Assembly (NCBI GenBank): GCA_963576735.1
Contig: OY755171.1
Coordinates: forward strand, 17,050,001-17,114,000
Source of the DNA: Bedellia somnulentella
Lineage: Eukaryota > Arthropoda > Insecta > Lepidoptera > Bedelliidae
Direction: 5' to 3'
Length of the DNA: 64,000 nt
The notes under the pieces were generated by a model that saw only the letters and a list, made by a program, of their open reading frames with translations, was not told where the DNA came from and ran no database searches. Positions 24,363 through 35,007 of this stretch are shown here, piece by piece (position 1 is the first letter of the stretch; each line of letters begins with the position of its first letter). Both the position numbers and the translations under genes were made by a program.

Positions 24363-25293
24363 TCTATACTTATAATAAATCTGTAGAGAGGTCAATTCTG
24401 TACATGAAATAAAATTTGAAAATAACTATTAGGGGTTGATTAGTGATCAATACTGATGCCAAAAATGCAATCAGTAAAATTTTTGTCTGTCTGTCTGTCG
24501 GTTTGTATGTTCCTTATGGAAACAAAAACTACTTGACGGATTTTAACAAAACTTGGTACAATTATTCTTCATACTCCTGGGCAGGTTATAGTATACTTTA
24601 CGGCAGAGTAGTAAAGGGGAATTCTGGGAAATTGTGGGAAAACGGGAGAGGTAACTCCATTTTTTAAGCTTCCGTCGCGTGTGCAGCCTTAATGGTTAAA
24701 GTTACATAGAAATCACATATCAAGGAAATATTCTACATAAAATTGTCTAAAAAATCACCACAATAGCATATGCCTATCTCTTATGTTTAACTCACAATAA
24801 CACGTGTAACTCCTGATAGCTTGACAGTTCGGAGCATTCTGATTGATGATATATGTTTACTTTCACATTTATTATACTCTCACTCACCCTTAATTTAATA
24901 AAAAAAAGAATCATAGAAATCGGTACAGAGACACCAAAGTTATACAATGAAATAAAATAGACCAAAACCAAATCCTTACTAACTTGCATATAACATACTA
25001 GATGGCGCCAGTAGTTTCATCCTACATTGTTTCTTTTTTAGATTGTTTTAAATATTTCATAGCATTTTACTCAAATTCAAATCTACCAACTCAACCTGAA
25101 AATTAGCTTATGTTCAGATATATAGAACCGTTCATAAAAGCGCTTTCAAAATCACAAAGTTACAATATTCTGAAGTGCTACAAATTGTAATCAAGGCAAG
25201 GCGCTAAATTTCATAAATCTTTAGCAGTGATTAAAAAAACCTCAGATGTTTTTAAAACTACGCTACCCGTGCGGAGCTGGGCCGATCCACTAG
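24363..25293 (+). mobile_element. Non-autonomous Helitron, complete
   Basis: Begins TCTATACTTATAATAAATC after an A and ends in a GC-rich block ACCCGTGCGGAGCTGGGCC followed by CTAG and then T. That is the Helitron signature: 5' TC, 3' hairpin then CTAG, insertion between A and T, no target duplication and no inverted repeats. Length is 931 bp. It holds no Rep/helicase frame. The frame at 24443-24667 is conserved among copies only as repeat DNA. Two further copies are at 1-497 and 40518-41457, both on minus. Confidence 0.75.
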
Positions 25294-25404
25294 TGTATAA
25301 TAATTTTTAATTGTGTTGCCCAATATGGATGGAATAAATACCGCCAAGGGACACCAGGACCAGGCACTAGCTTAAGCAAAATAAATAAATTTAATTTAAA
25401 AACA

Positions 25405-25545
25405 TACAATTACGAGTATACCCAGAGCTTAAAAATTAGAAATTGCGTCAACTACTTTTAAAAGCCTCAATACCCTAAGTCGCATCTTTCGAAACCCACG
25501 GAGTTATATAGGTTAGTGCTAAAATACGTCACGCTGTTAACAAGA
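25405..25545 (-). repeat. SINE-B fragment, diverged
   Basis: GCCTCAATACCCTAAGTCGC and the CCCACGGAGTTATATAGGTT block match the 5' half of SINE-B read on minus. Confidence 0.5.
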
Positions 25546-25875
25546 TAGAGCATTAAAAGTCAATAATAATATATGCCAAAGTGTCATTTTCTCAATGTCG
25601 AAACGGCTTGCTGTCTACAATAGTATATTATCAAGATAACAATTCGGTGAACACTTTTAATTGGATCTGACTCGCAGATCTTGATTCGAATAGTTGAAAG
25701 TAACAGAACTTACGTATTACTTAATGTGTAACTGTGTAATTGGTAGCGAATAGTTTAACGTACATTTGTAAGCAACCAGCGTCACGATGTACATAGTAAA
25801 AGTCCTACAACGACACTGATAGTAAAGATTTATTTTTTAAAGGGATTTACTCATCTAGCGCTCAGAGCTCAGCCC

Positions 25876-26009
25876 GGCTAGTACGAGCGGTGTTTAAACT
25901 AGTTATCGCGTGGGATAAAGCAGCCATCTCTTACGCACTTACTTAGTATCGTATACTGCCATCTCATTCTAACCGTTATCGTGTCGATAAAATAGCGCTC
26001 GTGCTTGCC
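25876..26009 (-). mobile_element. MITE-P copy
   Basis: About 134 bp with inverted ends (GGCTAGTACGAGC and GCTCGTGCTTGCC). The body is shared with 54583-54714 and 43385-43524, including ATCGTATACTGCCATCTCAT. No coding capacity. Confidence 0.8.
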
Positions 26010-26860
26010 CAGCAGAAAGTGATACTTGGCGGGGGCACTGCCGTGCCCCCAGATAAGACAATGATTTCCGTTAGACTATAATATCACTTCGACAAAAAAT
26101 TTATCCTTTGTTAATTTTAATAAAAAAATTGTCTTACATTCAAAATATGAATATAAGTACAAGATTGTGTATGTAATGAAGGTGCTACGCTTAAAACATG
26201 AGCTAGCAATTGCTTTTATATTTGTAGATAAAGATTTTTAAGTAAAAGTAGTACTTTCCTTAGAAATAAGTGATTTTACCCTTTTTGGCTATAGGTACTG
26301 CATATCCACTTGATATATCAATAATATTCTCACATTGTTAAATGAGTCACCAATACAACTTTAGAAAAGACATAGACATATAGATTTGTGATTATAAACA
26401 ATATTTTACTACTTTTATTATGTTTTAATCTTTGCCGCATGAGGCGCCTAACTTTAAAATATACATGAGCAAAATTGTGATGAGTATTATTTGATTTTTT
26501 CATTCGGTTAACCAACTGCTAGTAGGCTATTTAAGGAATAAATATATGACGAAGCAAAACACAATTTTTCTCCCCACAACATTTGTATAAAATAACATAA
26601 ATTGTTTCGACCAACATTTTTGTAGTCAAGAAGATCTCTCCCAAGCAATTTAATAATATTAACACCTACCACAGGAAATATATAAAAAATAACATAACCT
26701 TCTACAAATTGGCGGAAACAGTTCTTAAGTGTTTAAAGTAAAAGTGGAAAGTTGAACGTGGTTTACCACTCCTCGTTATAATGATTTCTATGATTATCTG
26801 TTTCTAGGTGATTTATTACTTGTGAAGTCTTTTGAGCTTTTTACAGTTTGTACCATACCG
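26010..26860. other. AT-rich stretch without genes
   Basis: Nothing recognised. Confidence 0.5.
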
Positions 26861-26867
26861 CGATCGC

Positions 26868-27060
26868 TCAGTGAGTAGAACACGCGCTTAAAATCATGCA
26901 GGTAGGTGTGGTTTCAAATCCCGAGTCGGGCCTACGTCAAATGTATCGTTAATTTATCATGATTGTTAACGGTAAGGGAAAATTTCGTGAGGAAACCCAT
27001 GTGAGTGAGTTTTACTTAGTGACGTGAATAGTGTACAAAAAATCCGCCGATAGATAGTGA
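26868..27060 (+). mobile_element. SINE-A, tRNA-like head, diverged
   Basis: Box A-like TCGCTCAGTGAGTAGAAC and box B-like GGTTTCAAATCCCGAGTCGG, then ATTTATCATGATTGTTAACG and GAGGAAACCCATGTGAGTGA. The 3' half is lost. Confidence 0.75.
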
Positions 27061-27313
27061 ATATGTTACAGTGATAGTGATTTAATAGATATTATACATA
27101 ATGACTGGTCATTATATATAAAAGCCAAATTCAATAGACAAAGTAATAAATTAATCACTTTATCTGGACATTATTCATAATAGCGTGTCAAAGTTAGCCA
27201 AAGTAATATATAGTACGGTCTAGCCGACGATGAAATGAAAAAACGTTTCTATGAAAAATAGTCTTATTGCTAGAAAGCCCCCTGCAGGCGAAGAAAACAA
27301 CTTACGTCACTTT

Positions 27314-27338
27314 TAGCTAGGTTAGGTTAGGTTAGGCT
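27314..27338. repeat. Interstitial TTAGG microrepeat
   Basis: GGTTAGGTTAGGTTAGG, three to four units of the insect telomere pentamer. Far too short to be a telomere. Confidence 0.8.
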
Positions 27339-27825
27339 ATGTATAAAACGAGCGAGCGAAGCGCAGCGGAGCACCTTAAATGCATAATCTGTATTTTAAA
27401 TATATGGAATATGATTTTATTAAAATAATATTATTCGTATTCAACATTTTCAACACAACAGACAATATTGTCCTAGTAACAATATTATTAATAAACAACA
27501 ATATAATCAATGAATGTTATGAAAAAATAAAACTTAAAGGAAATTATAGTTTAAAAAAAAATAGGTAGTAATATTATTAATAAAAAAATTATGATCAAAT
27601 ATGATTTAGAATTTTATGTGAGCCAATATGCACCCCATTTGTTTATTGGTTTTATTACATTATCTAAGTCTTTGAAGTTATTATATAAAATAGCTAGTTA
27701 ATGTGATTAATTTTGTGTCATTTATCGCTTTACCTAAATTGAGTAGACATTATACATAATGGCTAGACAGCATATATAATATCCAGATTTATTACTTTGG
27801 CTGTAACAAATATACTTATTCTGAA
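27339..27825. other. AT-rich stretch without genes
   Basis: Nothing recognised. Confidence 0.5.
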
Positions 27826-27827
27826 TA

Positions 27828-27912
27828 CCAGGTGTCCAATAATGACACGTGATGTTTAGAAGTATAAGAACCTTTTCCACCCCTTCGGGAATAAACGGCG
27901 TGTACGATTGAG
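27828..27912 (+). repeat. SINE-A fragment
   Basis: CACGTGATGTTTAGAAGTAT and CCACCCCTTCGGGAATAAAC match the SINE-A 3' half. Confidence 0.65.
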
Positions 27913-28007
27913 TTTTTAGTAAATTAAAAATAATTGACGACATTGGTTTCAACACTAAAATCCCAATTCACTGACCTAACTGCTATGTATGGGCTAAGTA
28001 TAAATCT

Positions 28008-28068
28008 AACCCATTTCTGGTTACCTCTTTTTGGGACTTAAAGCCGTAAGTGTATGTTTGTATTCGAA
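28008..28068 (+). repeat. SINE-B tail fragment
   Basis: TGGTTACCTCTTTTTGGGAC and AGCCGTAAGTGTATGTTTG match the last 60 bp of SINE-B. Confidence 0.5.
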
Positions 28069-28378
28069 CTATACAAGTGTATGTATCAGTTTTATTTAGT
28101 TCAAAAGCTGTTTAATAAATGTCCCTAGTACACTTTGATCTAGAAGAAATGACAACCGATTATGTCACAGCAAATCCGTTAGACCAGTTTAGTTTTAAAA
28201 GCGAGTTGCCATTTGTAGCCAAGTGTTGTAAGGTAGCATTTCACTTTCCTTCAACTATTTTATAACTATCAATAGACAATATTTTGTATCAGACTCGGTT
28301 GTAAATGATATAAGCGTTCATAGTTTGTACAATGTGCATGTATTATTTCGGGAACCAAGTCGATATTGTGGGCTGTCA

Positions 28379-28756
28379 TACATTTATAAATATAAAATAA
28401 ATAAATATATAAACGGACATATTATACACAGATAAAGTTAGACCCAAACTAAGTAGAACTTGTATTATAAGACACTAAATCAACGACATATTTAATATGA
28501 TATAATACACATATAAATAACATGCGAGACTAAGAAACAAAATTTATGCTCATCACACAAATGTTGCTCTCAGCGAGGTCGAACCCGCAGCCTCCCGACC
28601 GAGAAGCTAGTCACCTAATTTAATGTTTTTTGACATGAATTCCTCATGTGGGGATTATTACTCATAAATAAAAGTGTCGAAATTTTTCTTTCCTTTAATA
28701 ACATCTTTTATTTATAAGCTAGTCACCTATCCACTCGGCCACGGACGTCGGCAATA
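28379..28756 (-). mobile_element. SINE-D (tRNA-Ser-like head), interrupted
   Basis: Read on minus it starts CCGACGTCCGTGGCCGAGTG, a Ser-type tRNA 5' half with box A, and then has TGCGGGTTCGACCTCGC (box B). A body of about 170 bp and an AT-rich TTTATTTA-type tail follow near 28379-28410. A 99-bp element (28617-28715) lies between the two tRNA halves. Confidence 0.75.
28617..28715 (-). mobile_element. Small foldback retroposon inside SINE-D
   Basis: 99 bp flanked by an exact 13-bp duplication AAGCTAGTCACCT (28604-28616 and 28716-28728). It carries TGTCGAAATTTTTCTTTCC and a CCTCATGTGGGGATTATTA segment, both shared with 31286-31410. Short inverted arms (ATAAATAAAAG and CTTTTATTTAT) enclose the tRNA-end sequence. 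Confidence 0.75.
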
Positions 28757-29138
28757 TAAAGTTATTTACATTAAAAAAACTGTTTACACAGTAAGTTCAA
28801 TGTAATATTATTGTTTACAATTATGATATTGTCATGAAATAGTGAGGTCATAGTGTCAATGTCAAGTCAAATTAATTTAAACATTTCTAATTGCTGTGAC
28901 TGTAATTATTGCAATCATGAAGGAGGTATATGCACTTAAGGTTTTATTGCGAAAAGCATTTATTGTTTTCTTTTAGTTGCGAAACAGATGATGTCGTTGA
29001 TAGTGCTTTACAATGTTTCAAACTTTTAAATACGTATCATACAGGTTTTCTTAAAAGTTATCTCAAATAATGGAGAACTATAACTGTCAATAATACTAAA
29101 TATATAGTATAATTAAACGATAGAGTGCGCTGTTTAAG
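28757..29138. other. AT-rich stretch without genes
   Basis: Nothing recognised. Confidence 0.5.
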
Positions 29139-29139
29139 C

Positions 29140-29225
29140 AAAGCATGGGTACTCTGAACACCAGGTGACGACTCAAGTAATGTTCAGAAGTATTACTTAG
29201 TACCCCTGCCATCCCTTCAAGCAAA
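29140..29225 (+). repeat. SINE-A fragment
   Basis: GGGTACTCTGAACACCAGGT and TGTTCAGAAGTATTACTTAG match the SINE-A middle. Confidence 0.65.
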
Positions 29226-29703
29226 TATTTTTGAGGAGTTTATTTATTTTTATTTCTAACAAAAGTTATGAGCAATATATACTTAAGTTAGTGGACGCAC
29301 GTTCGTTGATACAAAAGGCGTCGACATTTTTCATTAATAGCATACCATACGATACCAAAAAATATTGACTATTTTCGTTAAATAAATATACCAATTATAA
29401 AATGATTAAGATACCGTAAGCACCAAGTTCTATTTTTTTACGCGATTTTCGTAAGAATTAAACTCTATATCAGACTACTCACGATACAGGCCTAGCCTAG
29501 TGTGGGGGTCACTGACATACTCATAGAAAAAACATCACCAATATTATTATCTGTTTTACTACTAATTGATAAATGATAAGATTCAAATAAATAAATAATG
29601 TTTCATCAAAAACTTTTTATTTTAAGTTTTAATTCATACCTATATCATCCCTTCGAGCATATAAGACATAAACGATGTGTATATAAACACATAAATATGT
29701 CAA

Positions 29704-29776
29704 CTTCGCCGTGTAGTGTCGGCTTAGAATAACACTACCCCATTTCTACCCGTGGGTGATCGTAAGAGGCGACTAA
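29704..29776 (+). mobile_element. SINE-B 5' part, split by a Harbinger insertion
   Basis: GTGTAGTGTCGGCTTAGAAT to GGCGACTAA. The rest of the same copy continues at 32056 in the same frame of the repeat. Confidence 0.85.
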
Positions 29777-29908
29777 AGGCCGATTTACATTATCTTAGTG
29801 TTTAGCAGAGTATTTTAGTACAACTTGAAAAGCAAGTTCTTTAGTGGTTTAGCGCGCTGCGACTGAACGTTTACATTTCTTCCAGTAGAGTATCAGTTCG
29901 ACGCCACG

Positions 29909-30118
29909 ATGAACACGCATCGACGTCGCCAAATATGCGCTATTCTACGCAAAATACTAACTGTAGTTATGGATCAAATAGAAGACGACATTTTATTCGA
30001 AATAAATAAACCGAAACGATTATGGGAGCGTCCATGGATAAGTCGCAGATCTATGCTTGGAGGAAGTACTTTGTTGTTAAAAAAACTGGCTATGTCTAGC
30101 CTGTTTGTTTTTGTATGA
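29909..30118 (+). pseudogene. Harbinger transposase N-terminal fragment
   Basis: A 69-codon frame starts MNTHRRRQICAILRK and holds KRLWERPWISRRSMLGGSTL followed by LLKKL. The W-x-R-P-W-I-x-R-R and G-x-S-x-L-L-x-E/K-L pattern is the conserved N-terminal block before the catalytic domain in Harbinger-type nucleases. The frame ends at 30118 without any DDE motif, so the gene is truncated. Its place 130 bp inside a TAA-bounded element agrees with the assignment. Confidence 0.7.
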
Positions 30119-30284
30119 ATTGTTTTTAACGTTCCATAAACATTCGTGAACAACATATTCAGACACAAATTTAATAGTTGTATCTTCCGACCATTTATCC
30201 ATTTTAAATAATAAAAAAGCACACCCGCTTTTCACCGCACTTGTGCACTAAACATAAAGAAAAAACTTGCCGAATATTCTTATA

Positions 30285-30485
30285 TAACTTCACGCCGAAT
30301 ATCTCCGAAGGGGTTGGCGGAGGTACTTATATTTCTGAACATCACGTGACTTTGTCACCTGGTGTTCAGAGTACCCACGTTTTGCATAGACAGTGTACTC
30401 ACGTGATAGGGGGCAAGCCTATCGCCGTTTGTACGAATACACTGTCACATGACTAAGTACAAGTCAGCCATGTGGGTTTCCTCAC
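30285..30485 (-). mobile_element. SINE-A, lacking the tRNA head
   Basis: Minus copy from the CACGCCGAATATCTCCGAAG end to the CATGTGGGTTTCCTCACGAT block. Frames at 30241 and 30449 are shadows of it. Confidence 0.8.
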
Positions 30486-31285
30486 GATGTTTTCCCTTTC
30501 ACTTGTGCAGTCTTATAAAGATATTACTAAATTCCGTGTTTACACACAACGGGGAAGAGCCGAGTGACGCGCCGGGGTACGCGCGGGCGCGGGAGGGGTT
30601 TTACTTGAAACAAAAAGGCATGTATTTAACGCGGCGACAAATTGATACCATTCCGGGTCGTAAAAAAACTGAAAATGGATGGTAAATAATCTACTTTGGC
30701 GACTAATTAGAGGTAGCATCTTAACTAGAAAGCGGCGGCTTTTTAATGAGTTTTGAGGTTATATTTAAATTTTATCTGGCAGTGATTTTCTTTTGTGGCA
30801 ATTGAATTTCTTCTAAGGCGACAAATTATTGGCGGATAAAAAACTTAAAATAGGCTCTCATAAATTCTAAAATGGGGTTGTCTATAAACATGACCAAGGT
30901 CTCAAATAAATACAAACAAGATCTTAAAAAAATAATTTTGGCTACATTTGTAGGGATCGAAATTAACCAAATTGTGACATGCAATAAAACTATTCTTGGT
31001 CTATTTTATTAACATTCCCTCTTTTAAATGAACCTAAACCTACACAACTTAACCTAACCTAACAGCGTGTCGACGTCACCCCGCTTCGCGGGTTGCCTAT
31101 TTCTGCTCTAAGGGGCATAAGCTAACCCTAACCTAACCTAGCACAAACGCATTTGTGGTGATTAATTGTTTTTTAATGCGGGGGGCTTCGCCCCCCCTTC
31201 ACCCCTCTGTTTTCTTTCCCTATCTTAATTGCATCTGCCCATTAGGGTGGGAGAAGCAACTTTTAACCTAACCTAATATATTTTA
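30486..31285. other. Harbinger interior without genes
   Basis: Includes a GC-rich patch (30550-30600) and CCTAA microrepeats near 31048-31068, 31120-31140 and 31265-31275. A GCTTCGCGGG hairpin-like stretch and a GGGGGGCTTCGCCCCCCC palindrome (31180-31200) are also present. No coding signal. Confidence 0.5.
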
Positions 31286-31410
31286 ATAAATAAAGGAAAG
31301 AAAAAAATCGACACAGGCGGGAATCGAAATTTTTCTTTCCTTTATTTATTCTTTATTTATTAGTAATAACCCCCACATGAGGTTTTCATGAACAAAAAGA
31401 TTTAAATTAT
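31286..31410 (+). mobile_element. Small foldback retroposon
   Basis: 125 bp flanked by an exact 13-bp duplication CTAATATATTTTA (31273-31285 and 31411-31423). Inverted arms (AATAAATAAAGGAAAGAAAA and its complement-like right arm) enclose CGACACAGGCGGGAATCG, the reverse complement of the 3' end of the tRNA-like sequence at 54237. It ends with CCCCCACATGAGGTTTTCAT as in 28617-28715. Confidence 0.8.
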
Positions 31411-31423
31411 CTAATATATTTTA

Positions 31424-32000
31424 GTTTTATTAATTTTTACTTCAATACACATAATATGTAATTTACTTAATATAATAGTCACAAAAATAAAAAAGCCAGC
31501 GAGCGCATTTGCCGTCTTTCCAAGAATTTACGAAACTGCAAACAATATTTTAATATCCAAATACATTATTATAATACCCATTTTCAGTTTCAATGCTACC
31601 TAGAAATCGCTGCCAGATGTGTATTTTAATAATGAAATCCAATAGTTGCCACTGAAGAATGTATGATATCCCGTCGGAAAAATTAGTCGCCACATTAGGT
31701 TTTATAATACCTGAACCAGTTTTTCACTGATCCCGCTTGATATATTTGATACCTTACAGTAGCAGCCGTTTATTTAGTTTTTTGATCCCAGCATTTTGTT
31801 GCTTGTATAGTTTAATAGTTGCTAAGATATTTAATTACTGCAAAGTTAGTTTTTTTGTGACCTAATAGAAAGTTGCCTAAAAAGGATTTTAGTTGCCGTG
31901 TTAAATATTTGCCAAACAAAAATAGAAAGCGATTCTATTTTGATTCAACTTGAATTTCAAGTTGACACATACTAAAGCAAGTACCGTTTACATGTTTCAA
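31424..32000. other. Harbinger interior, right part
   Basis: AT-rich with no frame or nested repeat recognised. Confidence 0.5.
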
Positions 32001-32055
32001 CTAAAGCACTATCCTAAAGTACTCTGCTAAACACTAAGATAATGTAAATCGGCCT

Positions 32056-32238
32056 TAAGGGTATAGAGGCTTTTTAAGTGATTTTTGGGCGATGTGGTTG
32101 GAGACCCCTCACCAAAAACATTTATTATTACCATCTTTTCCCCAATCAACTTCCAAAAGTGGCTGAGGAATTTCTCATTCCAAAGCTCTGGCTACCCCGT
32201 TAAGGGATTTATAGCCGTGAGTATATGTATGTATGTAT
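32056..32238 (+). mobile_element. SINE-B 3' part, continuation of 29704
   Basis: TAAGGGTATAGAGGC to the (GTAT)n tail at about 32238. Confidence 0.85.
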
Positions 32239-32755
32239 GTATGTAAATATGTAAAATATACGATAATTAAAGCATTAAACAAATATTGTAAAGTTTTAGA
32301 ACAAAATTAAAGTTAGCTCTACTAATTAACCCCTAGCTTAACAACTGTGTTTGTAATTGACATACTGTTACTGTTTTACTCGACTCTAATGTCTCAGTAC
32401 TCGTAACACAGCTAGCCGGTTATGAATCTAGGTCAAGTTTTCTGTTACTAGCCCTTTGTGTTTGGACTGTTTACGATATAAAATATATAATGAATTTGAA
32501 TATTTCAACCGCATCTTTAAGATGGGTGTTGTATGAGGAAGATAGAAGATGTCAACTGTCAAGTCATTACGAATATGATTAGTAATGTGGTTTGAAAAGT
32601 CACCATAAATGGTTCCTATTTTACCATCTTTATCCCTTTCTTCTGCTAGTTAAACTCAAATGGACTGTTCACAACGTTTAACACCGAAAAAGTGGCTGAG
32701 ACTGCTTATATATTATTATATCGAGATAACAATTCATAACTAACAGAGATAACAG
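32239..32755. other. AT-rich stretch without genes
   Basis: Nothing recognised. Confidence 0.5.
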
Positions 32756-32756
32756 A

Positions 32757-32835
32757 GCATTAGCTCCTGAACATCACATGACGTTTTTGGTCACCTGGTG
32801 CGAAGAGTAGATAGCCAGAAAGGCGATAGGTCTAA
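32757..32835 (-). repeat. SINE-A fragment, diverged
   Basis: CTGAACATCACATGACG, GGTCACCTGGTG and AAAGGCGATAGG match SINE-A on minus. Confidence 0.5.
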
Positions 32836-33024
32836 TCCTAAAATTCTTAAAATTCCTTTTGCTAAAATTGGAACTGTTTATTCGACTACCTCTCCGTTTG
32901 ATAATAGAAGCGAGTGGATTTATAAATCTGCGGTTGACACAACTGCGCAAGGATAGGTGGCATCTTTAATTATTCAGAATGTTCTTTATAATATAGTCAT
33001 ATTTATCTATAGCTCGTCGCCTTG

Positions 33025-33281
33025 GAAAAGAACATACATACATATGCTCACGGCTATAAACCCTTGAAGGGGTAGCCAGAGCTAAGGAATCAGAAATTGC
33101 TCAGCCACTTTTGGAAGTTGCGTGGGGAAAAGATGGTGAGATAAAGGTTGTTGGTGATGGGTCTCCAACCGCATCGCCCAAAAATCCCTTAAAAGCCCCA
33201 ATACCGTTAGTCGCCTCTTACGTACACCCACCGGAAGAAATGGGGTAGTGTTATTCTAAGCCGACACTAAACAGCAAAGGA
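33025..33281 (-). mobile_element. SINE-B copy
   Basis: Near-complete minus copy: ACATACATATGCTCACGGCT start, AAGCCGACACTAAACAGC end. Confidence 0.85.
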
Positions 33282-33880
33282 AAAAGCTTGGAAAAGAAGC
33301 TGCTGTATAATATTTTATTAGATCAAGAGATTACTAAAAGCAAATACCTATCTCTATGAATAACCTAGCAACTTTAGTACATAATTATTCCTAAAGATTT
33401 TTAGCTTTGAGATTCATACAACAACGATGCAATAAAAAGTCTTTATGCTATGCTATTACGCTGCACCGTTATCATAAATAAACTGATCTATAACTGCAGA
33501 CCTAGATAGTGCGAAACACTTACAAGACCGTAAATCACTTGTGAAATAATGTATCATAAAAATACAGAGTAAGTCATTGAATGCAATTTAGCTGTGAATC
33601 CTTTCACATTTTGAAATGTCGATAATTTTATCTCTACCGGAATGAGTGTATGTTACGCCACATTCTACCCATCACTTAAGTCCCAAGTTTTCAACAGACC
33701 TTTGAGAAATAATTCATATGACTGGTTATATATGTGTTAATTGATATCAGAGTTTACTTCAAATTATTCAACCGTGAATTAAATATTAAGTTTCATTTCA
33801 GTAAAATATCGTCGCATTTCGCGATCGATCTTTATGAATTGTATGGGAAAGGTCAAAATATCTCCTAAGTTCTTTATTTT
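33282..33880. other. AT-rich stretch without genes
   Basis: Nothing recognised. Confidence 0.5.
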
Positions 33881-33881
33881 G

Positions 33882-34235
33882 TTAGCCCAGTGGGTAGAAC
33901 ACTCGGTTATCGTGCAAACGACTAGTGTTCAAATCCTGGGTCGGGCCTACACCAATTTGTCTTTTCTAAAGACATATGTGTGGTTAATTTATCATGGTTG
34001 TTAACGGTGAGGGAAAACATCGTGAGGAAACCCACATGGCTGAGTTGTATTTAGTCATGTGACAGTGTATTCGTACAAAACGGCGATAGGCCTGCCCCCT
34101 ATCACGTGAGTACACTGTCCATGCAAAACGTGGGTACTCTGAACACCAGGTGACAAAGTCACGTGATGTTCAGAAGTATTAGTACCTCTGCCAACCCCTT
34201 CGGGGATATTCGGCGTGAACGTTTATGTTTATGCT
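33882..34235 (+). mobile_element. SINE-A, full length
   Basis: tRNA-derived head with box A-like TTAGCCCAGTGGGTAGAACA and box B-like GTTCAAATCCTGGGTCGG. The body carries TTATCATGGTTGTTAACGG and GGCGATAGGCCTGCCCCCTA, and the copy ends at the CGTGAACGTTTATG-type tail. Reference copy for the ACACCAGGTGACAAAGTC subfamily. Confidence 0.85.
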
Positions 34236-34344
34236 ATGTTTATGTTCTTTATTTTGACCTCTTACTTTTGACTATTCTTTATTTACAAGAATGTAGAAGA
34301 AAACCTTTTGAATTGTATGTAGTAACCTTATTGTAGTTATTTAT

Positions 34345-34470
34345 TGTGTAGCGTCAGCTTAGTGTCTTAATAAGGCCATTTCTGCCCGCGGGTATGAGAG
34401 GTGTTTTGGGCCTTAGTAAGTGATTTTTATGCGATGAGGCTTAAGACTGTTAAATGTGTTCTAAAATAAA
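34345..34470 (+). repeat. SINE-B 5' fragment, diverged
   Basis: TGTGTAGCGTCAGCTTAG, the CCGCGGGTATGAGAGGTG block and GTGATTTTTATGCGATGAGG. Confidence 0.5.
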
Positions 34471-34494
34471 TGAATTCAAGAGTGGTTTTTTTAT

Positions 34495-34625
34495 ATACAG
34501 AAACATATAATCACGTCTATTCATATAGTCCCAAAATAGGGCTAGTCAGAGTTTCGTTATTAGAAATTCCTCAGTCTCTGTTGAAAGTTGAGTAAGTGAA
34601 AAATGTTTTCGAGTACCCCTTGGAT
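34495..34625 (-). repeat. SINE-B 3' fragment, diverged
   Basis: Minus-oriented: ACATATAATCACGTCTATTC, CAAAATAGGGCTAGTCAGAG and ATTAGAAATTCCTCAG. It faces the fragment at 34345 tail to tail. Confidence 0.5.
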
Positions 34626-34647
34626 TATTAAACTAAGTCTCATTTTA

Positions 34648-34679
34648 TACACACACACACACACACACAAACACACACA
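34648..34679. repeat. (AC)n microsatellite
   Basis: About fourteen AC units with one AA interruption. Confidence 0.9.
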
Positions 34680-35007
34680 TAAACGAAAGCGTCTTCAACA
34701 AGGTAAGTGTTTCATGTAATTCGGTCCATATTATCTCAGTTACTCAGAGCAAGCACTACACTACACGAAAGAGAAAATTTATGACATACAATTTCATTCG
34801 CTCTTAGTACATCGCTTTTGTGACTTGAACTTTTATTACACTACATTTAAATGCTCTTGTAATGAGACAATGATTAAACGTAGACAAATTGATACATGCT
34901 TCGACATGGTGAAAGAATAGAATCAAAAGGGTAATGGGTTCAATTCAATTCTTATTCAGCGCGATGTAGCTGCGTTGTGAATTGAATTTTAATGGGTAAA
35001 TTTTTAA

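Larger units (their letters stand above)
29777..32055 (+). mobile_element. PIF/Harbinger-type transposon, internally deleted
   Basis: Ends are inverted copies of AGGCCGATTTACATTATCTT, matching for about 35 bp. The target duplication is TAA (29774-29776 and 32056-32058), the 3-bp T-A-rich duplication typical of this superfamily. Removing the element restores an uninterrupted SINE-B (GACTAAGGG). A transposase N-terminal fragment lies at 29909. No catalytic DDE region is visible. Younger insertions (SINE-A at 30285, foldback retroposon at 31286) sit inside it. Confidence 0.85.
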
